A stretch of DNA of 64,000 bases, taken from assembly GCF_030730875.1 (NCBI RefSeq), contig NZ_JAVAMA010000001.1, positions 496,001 to 560,000 of the forward strand, written 5' to 3'. The notes under the pieces were generated by a model. The model was not told where the DNA came from and searched no databases. It saw only the letters and a list, made by a program, of their open reading frames with translations. Made by a program: the position numbers and the translations under genes. This DNA comes from Sphingomonas sp. DG1-23 (GTDB lineage Bacteria > Pseudomonadota > Alphaproteobacteria > Sphingomonadales > Sphingomonadaceae). Shown here in pieces: positions 45,508 to 54,954 of this stretch (the stretch's first letter is position 1; each line of letters begins with the position of its first letter).

Positions 45508-46449
45508 CTAAATATCCAGCGCCCAGCCGTCCCGGCCCTTGGGGTCGGGCGGCGAGGCGGGCACGTAGCGGGTCTCGCCGGCGGTCAGCCGCAGGATCGT
45601 CCAGTCGCCGCGACGATCGACTTCCGCCAATGCGCATCCGCAATCCGCAAACGCCGCCACCACTTGCTCGCGCTGCGTTTCCAGCAGCCCCGCCAGCACG
45701 ATCGTCGCGCCCGCATCGGCGATCGCGGCAAGCTCGGGCGCCATCGAGACCAAAGGCCCGGCAAGGATGTTGGCGATCACCAGATCATAGGGCGCCAGCG
45801 CGGCGATCGCATCGCTGAGCGCACCGTCGGCGACAATCAGCTCAAGTCCCTCGATATGATTGTCGGCGGCGTTGATACGGGTCACGTCGATCGCGGCGGG
45901 ATCGATGTCGGTGGCGGCGATCTTCGCGTCAGGCCAGAGATGCGCCGCGGCGAAGGCGAGCAGCCCGGTGCCTGTCCCCACGTCGATCACGCTGGCGAAT
46001 TCGCGCGCCGCCATCGAATCGAGCATCCGCAGGCATCCCGAGGTCGTCGCGTGATGCCCGGTGCCGAAGGCGCGGCCGGCGTCGATCAGGAACGCCCGGC
46101 CGCCCTCGGGCGCTTCGATCGGGTGCGCGCTGGTATGGACGACGAAGCGTCCCTCATGGATCGGCTCGAGCCCTGCCTGGCTCATCTTCACCCAGTCCTC
46201 GGCGGTCAGCGCCTCGATCGCCGGCGCGACGCCCGCCGCGCTGGGCGCAAGCGCGCGCAATGCATCGAGCATCGCCGCATCGGGCTCGTGCTCCATATAG
46301 GCGTCGAGCCGCCAGCGCTCCTTGTCGTCCTCGACCTCCTCGGTGGTCATCAGCACCGCGTCGAGCGCGAACGCGCCGGCATCGATCGCCTCGGCTTCGG
46401 CGCGGGTACACGGCAAGGTCACTTTCCAGCTGTCGATCTCAACGGACAT
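45508..46449 (-). CDS. prmA: Ribosomal protein L11 methyltransferase
   Basis: Trimethylates ribosomal protein L11. 313 residues. The C-terminal SAM-binding domain has the PrmA signatures DAGRAFGTGHHATT and SVIDVGTGTGLLAFAAAHL, then IDPAAIDVTRINAADN and IANILAGPL (N-I-L-A catalytic type motif). The N-terminal domain is typical of L11 recognition. It overlaps the upstream SDR gene by 11 bases. Confidence 0.94.
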   Translation of the reverse strand: MSVEIDSWKVTLPCTRAEAEAIDAGAFALDAVLMTTEEVEDDKERWRLDAYMEHEPDAAMLDALRALAPSAAGVAPAIEALTAEDWVKMSQAGLEPIHEGRFVVHTSAHPIEAPEGGRAFLIDAGRAFGTGHHATTSGCLRMLDSMAAREFASVIDVGTGTGLLAFAAAHLWPDAKIAATDIDPAAIDVTRINAADNHIEGLELIVADGALSDAIAALAPYDLVIANILAGPLVSMAPELAAIADAGATIVLAGLLETQREQVVAAFADCGCALAEVDRRGDWTILRLTAGETRYVPASPPDPKGRDGWALDI

Positions 46450-47137
46450 AGCTGGCCCCGTTGATGTCGAGCACCGCGCCGGTCATCGAAGGCGGTGCCT
46501 CCAGCGCGCAGAAGCGGGCGAGCTTCGCGACCTCCTCGGGATCGGCGACCCGGCCGAGCGGAATGTCGGCGAGCAATTTGTCGCCGCCGCGACTCGCCAG
46601 ATAGTCCTCGGCCATGCCGGTCATGGTGAAGCCCGGGCAGATCGCGAAGGCGAGGATACCCTGGCCGGCATAGCCGCGGGCAATGCTCTTGGTCATGCCG
46701 ACCATCCCGGCCTTGGACGCGGCATAATGCCAGTGCGCCGGGCTGTCGCCGCGATACGCCGCGCGGCTGGCGATGTTGACGATCCGGCCGGGATGTCCCG
46801 CAGCCTGCCAGTGGCGCACCGCGAGACGGCACAATTCGGCCGATGCGGTCAGATTGACCCGCATCGTCTTCTCCCAGCCATGGACCCAATCGTCGTGATC
46901 GAGGTCGAGCGGCGTGGCTTCGAAGATGCCGGCATTGTTGATCAACACGTCGACCCGCCCGTCGAGCGCGTCGAGCGCCTTGTCCCACAGCGCGTGCGGC
47001 GCGGCGGGATCGGTGAAGTCGGCGGGAATGCCGCTGCGCGTGCCCTGTCCGACGAGGCGGAGGCCTTCGCCCGAGAGCGATTCGGCAATGGCGGCACCGA
47101 TCCCGCGGCTGGCGCCGGTGAGAAGGATATTGGTCAT
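46439..47137 (-). CDS. SDR-family oxidoreductase
   Basis: A 232-residue short-chain dehydrogenase. TGASRGIG (7-14), NNAG, and the catalytic Ser, Tyr and Lys in IASRAAYRGDSPAHWHYAASKAG. C-terminal LDINGASYVR is typical of FabG-like SDRs. Substrate unknown. Upstream of prmA on the same strand and overlapping it. Confidence 0.87.
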   Translation of the reverse strand: MTNILLTGASRGIGAAIAESLSGEGLRLVGQGTRSGIPADFTDPAAPHALWDKALDALDGRVDVLINNAGIFEATPLDLDHDDWVHGWEKTMRVNLTASAELCRLAVRHWQAAGHPGRIVNIASRAAYRGDSPAHWHYAASKAGMVGMTKSIARGYAGQGILAFAICPGFTMTGMAEDYLASRGGDKLLADIPLGRVADPEEVAKLARFCALEAPPSMTGAVLDINGASYVR

Positions 47138-47185
47138 CGGGCGGCACTAGCCGGTGCGGCGAAGTCCGTCACCCTCGGTCATGCG

Positions 47186-47287
47186 CTCCCCTCCCGCTTG
47201 CGAGAAAGGTCGGGGGAGGGGCCGACGGGGAGGCTAACTCACGCACGCCAGGCCCTCCCCTAGCCCCTCTCGCAAGCGGGAAGGGAA
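47186..47287. repeat. Intergenic palindromic element
   Basis: Arms CCCTCCCGCTTGCGAG and CTCGCAAGCGGGAAGG lie about 65 bases apart, with inner arms GGGGGAGGG / CCCTCCCC. It separates the SDR gene from the chemoreceptor pair. A different sequence family from the CGTCATCCC elements. Confidence 0.7.
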
Positions 47288-47308
47288 CAGGATAGGAGGA
47301 GAACAGAT

Positions 47309-48673
47309 TCAGGCGGCGACCGAATTCGAGAAGGTCTCCGCCGCGGCGCGCAGCTGGCCGAGCCGGTCGTCGACTTCGGCGACGTCGTGCTGGAGCGTGT
47401 CGATCTCGCTGGTCACCGTCTTGGTATCCTCGCGGATCGCGCCGATCGTCGCCGACATGGAATCGGCGGCGAGCGCGGTCTCGTCGACCGCGGCGGTGAT
47501 CGCCGTCACGGTCTGCGCCTGGACCTCCATCGCGGTGCGGATGCGGTTGGCGCTTTCCTGGACTTCGTTGACCGTCTCGCGGATCGACGCGTTGGTCTCG
47601 ACCGTCGATCTGGTCGCCGACTGGATCGAGGCGATCTTGGCGGCGATGTCGTCGGTCGCGCGTGCGGTCTGGCTGGCGAGGCTCTTCACTTCCTGCGCGA
47701 CCACCGCGAAGCCGCGGCCGGCATCGCCGGCGCGCGCCGCCTCGATCGTCGCGTTGAGCGCGAGCAGATTGGTCTGGCCGGCGATGTCGCGGATCAGCCC
47801 GAGGATCGATTCGATCGACTTGGCGTGATCGGAGAGCATCTCCGACATGCCGACCGCAGCGCCGGCCTGGCCCGAGGCGCGCGTCGCGATATCGGCGGCA
47901 GCCTCGACTTCCATCCGGGCATCCTCGATCGCGCGGATCAGGCCCGCGGCGGTCTGCGCCGCCTCGCGCATCGCCACGGCCGATTGCTCGGCGGCGGCGG
48001 CGACTTCGCTGGCCTTGCCGAGCATCCCGCGCGCCGAGCTCGATGCGCCCTGCGCCTGGATGCGGATGCGGTTGCCGAGCGCGGTCGCGCCTTCGATCGA
48101 TTCGCTGATGCTCGCCCGGAAGCGCGCCGAGCTGTCGCGCCGCTCCTCGCTGACATGGGCCGCATCGGTCGCGCCGAGATGGCCCGCCATCAGATCGGCC
48201 TCGGCCATTGCGAGCCGCTGGACCACGTCGCAGAACCGGCCGAGTCGATCGGCGTCGCTGATCTTCTCGCGCAGCACCGCCATCGTCGCGCTGTGCGCAT
48301 AAGCGAAGGAGGCGAGCACGGCGGGCAATGGCACGCCGCCGGCATAGGTCTGCGCGGCATAGCCGCACGCCATCTCGACCCATTCTTCGGTGAAGGGCGC
48401 GCCGAATTTCAGCCGCGCATAACGCGCGCCGAGCTGGACCTGCTCCTCGAAAGCCCGTGCGTCCTCGAACGCGGCGCGCATCGGCGCGCTCGCCGGCATG
48501 ACGAGAAAATGCTTCCAGAAAGCCCGTGCGATATCCTCGTGATGCCCTTCGAGCAGCTGGCTGATCTCCGCGCAGGCGGGCAATACCGCCTCGTCCCAAT
48601 CATAGACCCGCCGATGCTCCTCGACCGAGCGGGTGCCCCCGCTCCAACGTCCCGGTTCGCGCCGTCCCACCAT
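47309..48673 (-). CDS. Soluble methyl-accepting chemotaxis protein, globin-sensor-like N-terminus
   Basis: A 454-residue cytoplasmic chemoreceptor without membrane segments. The C-terminal signalling domain (~210-440) includes the hairpin tip [19 protein letters not shown] and the conserved [40 protein letters not shown]. Residues ~30-170 resemble the protoglobin fold of globin-coupled sensors ([46 protein letters not shown]), but the position where I expect the haem proximal His seems to be Thr. Tandem paralogue of the next gene, with 611 bases nearly identical in DNA. No che genes nearby. Confidence 0.82.
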   Translation of the reverse strand: MVGRREPGRWSGGTRSVEEHRRVYDWDEAVLPACAEISQLLEGHHEDIARAFWKHFLVMPASAPMRAAFEDARAFEEQVQLGARYARLKFGAPFTEEWVEMACGYAAQTYAGGVPLPAVLASFAYAHSATMAVLREKISDADRLGRFCDVVQRLAMAEADLMAGHLGATDAAHVSEERRDSSARFRASISESIEGATALGNRIRIQAQGASSSARGMLGKASEVAAAAEQSAVAMREAAQTAAGLIRAIEDARMEVEAAADIATRASGQAGAAVGMSEMLSDHAKSIESILGLIRDIAGQTNLLALNATIEAARAGDAGRGFAVVAQEVKSLASQTARATDDIAAKIASIQSATRSTVETNASIRETVNEVQESANRIRTAMEVQAQTVTAITAAVDETALAADSMSATIGAIREDTKTVTSEIDTLQHDVAEVDDRLGQLRAAAETFSNSVAA

Positions 48674-48684
48674 GTGCGTCTCTC

Positions 48685-50046
48685 CTAGGCCGCGACTTTC
48701 GATACGAAGTCGCTGGCGCTGCCTTTCAGGGTGCCGAGCTGGCTATCGAGAGCGGCGAAGCCCTGACCCACCCGGTCGATTTCGGAAGCCACGGTCTCGG
48801 TGTCCTCGCGGATCGCGCCGATCGTCGCCGACATGGAATCGGCGGCGAGCGCGGTCTCGTCGACCGCGGCGGTGATCGCAGTCACGGTCTGGGCCTGGAC
48901 TTCCATCGCGGTGCGGATGCGGTTGGCGCTTTCCTGCACCTCGCTCACGGTCTCGCGGATCGAGGCGTTGGTCTCGACCGTGCTGCGCGTCGCCGACTGG
49001 ATCGAGGCGATCTTGGCGGCGATGTCGTCGGTCGCGCGTGCGGTCTGGTTGGCGAGGCTCTTCACTTCCTGCGCGACCACCGCGAAGCCGCGGCCGGCAT
49101 CGCCGGCGCGCGCCGCCTCGATCGTCGCGTTGAGCGCGAGCAGATTGGTCTGGCCGGCAATGTCGCGGATCAATCCGAGGATCGATTCGATCGACTTGGC
49201 GTGATCGGAGAGCATCTCCGACATGCCGACCGCGGCGCCGGCCTGGCCCGAGGCGCGCGTCGCGATTTCGGCCGCGGCCTCGACTTCCATCCGGGCATCC
49301 TCGATCGCGCGGATCAGGCCCGCGGCGGTCTGCGCCGCCTCGCGCATCGCCACGGCCGATTGCTCGGCGGCGGCGGCGACTTCGCTGGCCTTGCCGAGCA
49401 TCCCGCGCGCCGATGCCGAAGTATGCACCGCCTGGACGCGGAGCTGATCGCCCTCGCGCGACGCGCTCTCGACGGTCATCCCGATCGAGTCGCGGAATTC
49501 GGCGGCGAGCCGGTCGCGCGCGGTCTGCGCGCTGTGCTCGCGATACATGTTGTAGAGCTCGACGGTGATGTCGCCCTCGAGCGCGGAGAGACGCATCAGC
49601 GTATCGATCAGCCCGACGAGGCGGGCATCGTCCGATGCGAGCCGGCGCGTCAGCACCTGCAATGCGGCGCGGTCGCTGGCGCTGATCATCGACAGCAAGG
49701 CCATTGGCGGCACATCCGAATCATAGGCCGCGGCGACCGAGCGCTCGATCGATTCGATCCACGCGCTGCCCTGGGTGTCGAGGAAGCGGTTCTTGAGGAA
49801 GATCACGCCGACATCGATCATCTTGGCGGTGTCGTCGGTCGCCCAGCTGCGCTCGTCGGCGAAGCAGCGCAGCCATTGCTGCCAATATGCCTCGGACACC
49901 GCATGGATCTCGGGCTCGAGCGCTTCCCAGGCCTCGCGGCTCGAACGCACCAGCGATCCCTCGACGTCGAACACGCGCAGCCGTGCGCGAATGTCGATCC
50001 GGGCGCTCATCGTGCCGGGTGCCGGCAGGTCCTTGGTCGAAGCCAC
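48685..50046 (-). CDS. Soluble methyl-accepting chemotaxis protein, second copy with divergent sensor domain
   Basis: A 453-residue cytoplasmic chemoreceptor. The signalling domain is almost identical to that of the downstream neighbour (about five residue differences over ~235), whereas the N-terminal ~190 residues ([37 protein letters not shown]...) are clearly different though of similar layout, also like a globin-type sensor lacking an evident proximal His. No membrane segment. The pair is separated by 11 bases and probably co-transcribed; the upstream end is divergent from sdhC. Confidence 0.82.
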   Translation of the reverse strand: MASTKDLPAPGTMSARIDIRARLRVFDVEGSLVRSSREAWEALEPEIHAVSEAYWQQWLRCFADERSWATDDTAKMIDVGVIFLKNRFLDTQGSAWIESIERSVAAAYDSDVPPMALLSMISASDRAALQVLTRRLASDDARLVGLIDTLMRLSALEGDITVELYNMYREHSAQTARDRLAAEFRDSIGMTVESASREGDQLRVQAVHTSASARGMLGKASEVAAAAEQSAVAMREAAQTAAGLIRAIEDARMEVEAAAEIATRASGQAGAAVGMSEMLSDHAKSIESILGLIRDIAGQTNLLALNATIEAARAGDAGRGFAVVAQEVKSLANQTARATDDIAAKIASIQSATRSTVETNASIRETVSEVQESANRIRTAMEVQAQTVTAITAAVDETALAADSMSATIGAIREDTETVASEIDRVGQGFAALDSQLGTLKGSASDFVSKVAA

Positions 50047-50215
50047 AGTAAACAGGTCCCCTTGGAGCGGCCGCGGAAACGCTTGGCCGCTATCCCCTCC
50101 GCTATGCCGCGGGAGTGGTTAAGAGCGGGTTAGGACCCCGCCAGATCTGCGCATCCGACTTGCATCCGTTGCATCGGGGACTAAGGAAGCGGCGTCGACC
50201 CGAAAGGAATGCCAT

Positions 50216-50638
50216 TTGGCCAACGTCCGCAACTCCGCGCGACCGCTCTCGCCGCACCTCTCGATCTGGAAATGGGGCCCCTCGATGGCGGTCTCGATCG
50301 TCCATCGCGCCACCGGTTCGGGCATGGCGACCGTGGGCACGATCCTGTTCGTCTGGTGGCTGAGCGCACTGGCTTCGGGGCCGGCCGCCTATGGCGCGTT
50401 CGTCGACCTGTTCACGCTGCAATCGGGCGCGCTCAACATCGCCGGCTATGTGTTCGGGATCGGGCTGACCTTGTCGTTCTTCCAGCACATGGCATCGGGC
50501 GTGCGGCACCTGTTCCTCGATGCCGGTGCCAATTTCGAGCTCGGCGCCAACAAGCGCACCGCATTGGCGACCTTCGTCGTAGCGATCGTCCTGACCGCGG
50601 GTTTCTGGGCATTCCTGCTGGAGAAGAGCAATGGGTAA
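50216..50638 (+). CDS. sdhC: Succinate dehydrogenase cytochrome b556 subunit
   Basis: 140-residue membrane anchor of complex II. RPLSPHLSIWKWGPSMAVSIVHRATG is the SdhC signature (SPHL...Y/W, SI-HR-TG); the haem ligand His lies in LSFFQHMASGVRHLFLD. Three membrane helices. The TTG at 50216 is supported by AAAGGA about eight bases upstream and by homology; no in-frame ATG is nearby. First gene of sdhCDA. Confidence 0.93.
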   Translation: MANVRNSARPLSPHLSIWKWGPSMAVSIVHRATGSGMATVGTILFVWWLSALASGPAAYGAFVDLFTLQSGALNIAGYVFGIGLTLSFFQHMASGVRHLFLDAGANFELGANKRTALATFVVAIVLTAGFWAFLLEKSNG

Positions 50639-51020
50639 CGGCACCGAACTCGGCCGCGTCCGTGGTCTCGGCTCGGCGCATGAGGGCGCTCATGGCTGGT
50701 GGCACCACAAGATCAGCGCGGGATCGAATCTCGCGCTCGTCCTGTGGTTCATGCTCTCGATCGCGCTGCTGCCGGCTTACGACTATGCCACGATCAGCGC
50801 ATGGCTGGCCCAGCCCCTCGCCGCAGTGCCGCTGATCCTGCTGGTGTTCAGCGTCTTCTATCACTTCCACCACGGCCTGACCGTAGTGATCGAGGATTAT
50901 CAGCACGATCACACCCGCTTCGTGCTGCTGCTCCTGCTCAAATATTTCACGATCGCGACCGCCACGCTGGCGATCTTCTCGATCCTCAAGATCGCCTTCA
51001 CTGCCGGAGCGACGCTCTGA
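50631..51020 (+). CDS. sdhD: Succinate dehydrogenase hydrophobic membrane anchor subunit
   Basis: 129-residue second anchor subunit. [19 protein letters not shown], and [24 protein letters not shown] with the haem and quinone-site residues (the conserved E-D-Y), with three membrane helices. Its start overlaps the sdhC stop by eight bases, its stop overlaps the sdhA start. Confidence 0.93.
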   Translation: MGNGTELGRVRGLGSAHEGAHGWWHHKISAGSNLALVLWFMLSIALLPAYDYATISAWLAQPLAAVPLILLVFSVFYHFHHGLTVVIEDYQHDHTRFVLLLLLKYFTIATATLAIFSILKIAFTAGATL

Positions 51021-52822
51021 TGCCTGCTGCCTACAAGATCATCGATCACACCTATGACGCCGTCGTCGTCGGCGCCGGCGGTTCGGGGCTGCGCGCGACG
51101 ATGGGCTGCGCCGAGGCGGGCCTGAAGACCGCGTGCATCACCAAGGTATTCCCGACGCGCAGCCACACCGTCGCCGCGCAGGGCGGCATCGCCGCGAGCC
51201 TCGGCAACAACAGCCCCGATCACTGGTCGTGGCACATGTTCGACACGGTCAAGGGATCGGACTGGCTCGGCGACCAGGACGCGATCGAGTATATGGTCCG
51301 CGAGGCGCCCGCCGCGGTCTACGAGCTCGAACATGCCGGCGTGCCGTTCAGCCGCAACGAAAACGGCACGATCTACCAGCGCCCGTTCGGCGGCCATATG
51401 CAGAATATGGGCGAAGGCCCGCCCGTGCAGCGCACCTGCGCCGCCGCCGACCGCACCGGCCATGCGATGCTCCACGCGCTCTACCAGCAGAGCCTGAAGT
51501 ACGACGCCGACTTCTACGTCGAATATTTCGCGCTCGACCTGATCATGGAAGACGGCAAGTGCCGCGGCGTGATCGCGCTCTGCATGGAAGACGGCAGCAT
51601 CCACCGCTTCCGCAGCCACGCCGTGGTCCTTGCCACCGGCGGCGGCGGACGCGTCTACCAGTCGGCGACCTCGGCGCACACCTGCACCGGCGACGGCAAC
51701 GGCATGGCGCTGCGCGCGGGCATCGCGCTCCAGGACATGGAGTTCGTCCAGTTCCACCCGACCGGCATCTACGGCGCGGGCGTGCTGATCACCGAGGGTG
51801 CGCGCGGCGAGGGTGGCTACCTCACCAACTCCGAGGGCGAGCGCTTCATGGAGCGCTATGCCCCGAGCGCGAAGGACCTCGCCAGCCGCGACGTCGTCGC
51901 GCGCTCGATGGCGATGGAGATCCGCGAGGGCCGCGGCGTCGGCAAGGAGAAGGATCACATCTTCCTTCACCTCAACCATATCGACCCGAAGATCCTGCAC
52001 GAGCGTCTGCCAGGCATCACCGAGACCGGCAAGATCTTCGCCGGCGTCGACCTGACCCGACAGCCGCTGCCGGTGGTCCCGACCGTGCACTATAACATGG
52101 GCGGCATCCCTACCAATTATCACGGCGAGGTCGTCCGCAACAAGGACGGCAATCCGGACAGCGTCGTCCCCGGCCTGTTCGCGGTCGGCGAGGCGGCCTG
52201 CGTCTCGGTCCACGGCGCCAATCGCCTAGGCTCGAATTCGCTGATCGACCTCGTCGTGTTCGGCCGCGCCACCGGCCTTCGCCTGAAGGAGATCATCAAG
52301 CCCGGCACCGCGCACGCGGCGTTGCCCGCGGGTTCGGAGGAGCTTTCGCTCACCCGGCTCGACCATTTCCGCAACGCGAGCGGCGCGCGCCCGACCGCCG
52401 ATGTGCGCCGCGAGATGCAGAAGACGATGCAGCGCCACTGCGCCGTGTTTCGCGACAGCGCTTTGCTCGCCGAGGGCGTCACTCATATGGACGAGGTCTA
52501 TAAGAGCTTCCAGGATGTCGGCATCCAGGATCGCTCGCTGATCTGGAACACCGATCTGGTCGAGACGCTCGAGCTCGACAATCTGATCGGTCAGGCAGTG
52601 GTGACGATCCAGTGCGCCGCCAACCGCAAGGAAAGCCGCGGCGCACACATGCACGAGGACTTCCCCAACCGCGACGACGCGAACTGGATGAAGCACACCG
52701 TCGCCACCTTCGAGGGCTGGGGCGGCAAACAGGGCGGCGTCGCGATCGACTATCGCCCGGTGCACGATTACACGCTCACCGACGAGATCGAGTATATCAA
52801 GCCGAAGAAGCGGGTGTATTAA
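51020..52822 (+). CDS. sdhA: Succinate dehydrogenase flavoprotein subunit
   Basis: 600-residue catalytic subunit with covalent [17 protein letters not shown] for FAD binding, [18 protein letters not shown] with the flavinylated His, [23 protein letters not shown] with active-site residues, and [13 protein letters not shown]-terminal WRKHTV-like ([10 protein letters not shown]). The ATG overlaps the sdhD stop (TGATG). The expected downstream neighbour sdhB is not adjacent: it lies 4.1 kb further on. Confidence 0.97.
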   Translation: MPAAYKIIDHTYDAVVVGAGGSGLRATMGCAEAGLKTACITKVFPTRSHTVAAQGGIAASLGNNSPDHWSWHMFDTVKGSDWLGDQDAIEYMVREAPAAVYELEHAGVPFSRNENGTIYQRPFGGHMQNMGEGPPVQRTCAAADRTGHAMLHALYQQSLKYDADFYVEYFALDLIMEDGKCRGVIALCMEDGSIHRFRSHAVVLATGGGGRVYQSATSAHTCTGDGNGMALRAGIALQDMEFVQFHPTGIYGAGVLITEGARGEGGYLTNSEGERFMERYAPSAKDLASRDVVARSMAMEIREGRGVGKEKDHIFLHLNHIDPKILHERLPGITETGKIFAGVDLTRQPLPVVPTVHYNMGGIPTNYHGEVVRNKDGNPDSVVPGLFAVGEAACVSVHGANRLGSNSLIDLVVFGRATGLRLKEIIKPGTAHAALPAGSEELSLTRLDHFRNASGARPTADVRREMQKTMQRHCAVFRDSALLAEGVTHMDEVYKSFQDVGIQDRSLIWNTDLVETLELDNLIGQAVVTIQCAANRKESRGAHMHEDFPNRDDANWMKHTVATFEGWGGKQGGVAIDYRPVHDYTLTDEIEYIKPKKRVY

Positions 52823-52848
52823 AAGGCCTCTATCGGGGAGAGGCATCG

Positions 52849-53202
52849 ATGGCATTGGGGGCAATTCTGACGGCAGCGCAGGCTGTCGCGCAGAATGAAA
52901 CGGCGCAGCAATGGGCTATAGCCGCTGCGCGTCGATTAGGCGGCGGCATCTACGGCAAGATTTTCGGCGCCGAAACGCAAGCACCGGAGGTTGCTGGACC
53001 AGCGGCGCCAGATCCGGTGGCAGCACTGCACGAGAAGATCGACGCGTTGAGTCTGGCGAGCGTTACGCGTGAGGAAATGGCGCAGGCCTTTACGGTACTT
53101 CAGGCGGGCTTTGCTCTGCGTCAGCAGCGCTTGATCTGGGCGACATCCGCACTTGGGCTGTTGCAGGTCGTCATGCTTCTGGTCGTCCTCATCCGAACCT
53201 AG
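52849..53202 (+). CDS. Hypothetical protein with a C-terminal membrane helix
   Basis: A 117-residue protein starting at ATG 52849 (GGGGAGAGG upstream). The first half is Ala/Gln/Pro-rich; residues ~62-92 are helical (AALHEKIDALSLASVTREEMAQAFTVLQAGFALRQQRLI); the last ~20 residues are a strongly hydrophobic tail (LGLLQVVMLLVVLI). A tail-anchored topology is plausible. The leader can fold as GCCTCT...AGAGGC, pairing away its Shine-Dalgarno. It is the first gene of the insertion separating sdhA from sdhB. No family recognised. Confidence 0.6.
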   Translation: MALGAILTAAQAVAQNETAQQWAIAAARRLGGGIYGKIFGAETQAPEVAGPAAPDPVAALHEKIDALSLASVTREEMAQAFTVLQAGFALRQQRLIWATSALGLLQVVMLLVVLIRT

Positions 53203-53242
53203 AGGGCCGAAGTGGTGGTTTGCGTTGCCGCGTCCCCTGGTC

Positions 53243-53563
53243 TCAGGGAGCGAACATCTCGCCCAGGACGTCGAGCACCAACCGCATCGTCGCGGCATCC
53301 AGCCTGCCCATTCGCTTCACCAGCCTGGCCCGGTCGATCGTACGCACCTGATCGGGCAGGATCAGACCCTGCTTCTTCTGGAAGGTCATGGCGACCCGAA
53401 ACGGCGCGGGCCGGCTGCCCGTTGTCATCGGTGCGACGATCGCCGTGCGCAGGTGCGCGTTCATCTCGTCCGGCGAAACCACCACGCAGAGCCGCGCCTT
53501 CTGAATCTCCCTGCCGACCGTCGGGTCAAGCGCCGCGAGCCAGATCTCGCCTCGCTTCACCAT
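53243..53563 (-). CDS. Type II toxin, MazF/PemK family mRNA interferase
   Basis: A 106-residue MazF-type endoribonuclease. The N-terminal VKRGEIWLAALDPTVGREIQKARLCVVVSPDEMN, IVAPMTTGSRPAPFRV, and GLILPDQVRTIDRARLVKRMGRL are the family's three conserved blocks (RG-EIW, MTT, and DQVRTID). It overlaps its antitoxin by seven bases. Encoded against the sdh direction. Confidence 0.93.
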   Translation of the reverse strand: MVKRGEIWLAALDPTVGREIQKARLCVVVSPDEMNAHLRTAIVAPMTTGSRPAPFRVAMTFQKKQGLILPDQVRTIDRARLVKRMGRLDAATMRLVLDVLGEMFAP

Positions 53564-53814
53564 GTCAGGTCTGCGTCGCTCTCATTGGCGAAGCCGCGCC
53601 ATTCGTCCGCCGCGTCCTCGCTCGCGAGCCGCTCCGCGGCAACCGCCCAATCCGCTCGCCGAGGCGTCACGACGGGCGTGGCAATCAGCCTGCCGTCCTC
53701 GACGCGTAACTCCATCGTGGCGCCGGTGGTGACCCCGATCTCGTCCAGCAATACGCGCGGCACGATCAAGCCAGTCGAATTGCCCATTTTCCGAAGCGAC
53801 GTTTGCATGCGCAA
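53557..53814 (-). CDS. Type II antitoxin, MazE/AbrB family
   Basis: An 85-residue antitoxin. The N-terminal AbrB swapped-hairpin domain (QTSLRKMGNSTGLIVPRVLLDEIGVTTGATMELRVEDGRLIATPVV) is followed by an acidic, Trp-containing tail (ADEWRGFANESDADLTW) expected to thread through MazF. A start two codons later is possible. A 14-bp palindrome upstream (53856-53869) is the likely operator. Confidence 0.92.
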   Translation of the reverse strand: MRMQTSLRKMGNSTGLIVPRVLLDEIGVTTGATMELRVEDGRLIATPVVTPRRADWAVAAERLASEDAADEWRGFANESDADLTW

Positions 53815-53855
53815 ATCCTTTCGGTACGGATTTAGGGCCCCGTCACCGTAAGCAC

Positions 53856-53869
53856 AATGTTATAACATT
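53856..53869. promoter_or_regulatory. Palindromic operator of the MazEF pair
   Basis: AATGTTATAACATT is a perfect 14-bp palindrome about 42 bases upstream of the antitoxin start, containing a TATAAC-like -10. AbrB-type antitoxins with their toxins bind such dyads for autoregulation. A second near-palindrome TACCTGAGGTA follows at 53872-53882. The C13 peptidase gene starts divergently 75 bases beyond. Confidence 0.55.
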
Positions 53870-53944
53870 CGTACCTGAGGTAAAGACCGCCTTGACCTTG
53901 CGCCGGACCCTAGCGAGATTGGCCAAAGTATAGGGGGCAGGCGT

Positions 53945-54916
53945 ATGCGTTTTGCGTTCCAAACATGGTTTGCCGCCGGCGCGATGATGTCGCTCGGGGC
54001 CGCGCCCGCGCCGGCCCAACTGACCCAGGCCTCCCACACCAAGGAATGGCCCCAGATCCTCGGCGGCGCGAGCCAGTCCGAAATGGCCGCGGCGCTGGCG
54101 CTCGGGCCGCAGCTCGAGCGTGGGCGGCCGGCACAATGGCTGCTCGCCGACCGGCGCAAGCTGGCCCGCGCGCTCGACGCGCTCCAGCCGCAACGCGCCG
54201 GGTTGGTCGATGCCTATGTCGTGTCGATCGCGCTCGACAGCGATCCGGTGTTCGGCCGCGAAGCCCGCGAGACCGCCAGGGTGCTTTCGCGCCGCTACGA
54301 CGCGGCCGGCCGCACGCTCCTGCTCGCGCGCAACGGCGACGCGCCCGCCGGCAGTCTCGAAGCGCTTTCCCTCGCCCTCGCGCGCGTCGCCGAGTTGATG
54401 GACAAGAAGCAGGACGTACTCGTCCTCTACGTCACCAGTCACGGCGCCAAGATCGGCATCGCCTATCATGACGGCGACGAAGGCTATGGCATCCTCTCGC
54501 CCGATCGCCTCGCCGGGATCCTCGACGAGCTCGGCATCCGCAACCGGCTGCTGATCCTCTCGGCCTGCTATTCGGGGGTGTTCGTGCCGTTGCTGTCGAA
54601 CCACGAGACCGCGCTGTTCACTGCCGCTTCGTCGGACCGCACCTCGTTCGGCTGTCGTGCCGAGAACGACTGGACCTTTTTCGGCGACGCGCTGATCAAC
54701 CATGCGCTCCGGAAGCCCCAGCCGCTCGACGATGCGATGATCGAGGCCCGCGAACTGATCAGCGACTGGGAGACATCGAACCGCCTGCCCTCCTCCAATC
54801 CACAGGTGACCGTCGGCGAAGGCGTCGAGGCGTGGCTCCGCCCGCTCGAGGCGCGCATGCCCAGGACCGCCACGCCGCGCGTCGGCGCGCCGGCGACCGA
54901 CGCGCTCAAACCCTGA
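53945..54916 (+). CDS. C13-family (legumain/caspase-like) peptidase
   Basis: A 323-residue exported cysteine peptidase of the legumain clan. Signal peptide about 1-24 (ending AAPAPAQ). The catalytic dyad is His in VLVLYVTSHGAKIG and Cys in NRLLILSACYSGVFVPLL, the HG...AC arrangement of clan CD. Also ALFTAASSDRTSFGC and ENDWTFFGDALINHALR. Bacterial C13 proteins cleave after Asn/Asp or act as transpeptidases. Adjacent downstream is a ClpP-like protease, 38 bases on. Confidence 0.88.
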   Translation: MRFAFQTWFAAGAMMSLGAAPAPAQLTQASHTKEWPQILGGASQSEMAAALALGPQLERGRPAQWLLADRRKLARALDALQPQRAGLVDAYVVSIALDSDPVFGREARETARVLSRRYDAAGRTLLLARNGDAPAGSLEALSLALARVAELMDKKQDVLVLYVTSHGAKIGIAYHDGDEGYGILSPDRLAGILDELGIRNRLLILSACYSGVFVPLLSNHETALFTAASSDRTSFGCRAENDWTFFGDALINHALRKPQPLDDAMIEARELISDWETSNRLPSSNPQVTVGEGVEAWLRPLEARMPRTATPRVGAPATDALKP

Positions 54917-54954
54917 CCACGGAACCGCGGCGCGCGACAGCGGTTGCGCAGGCG

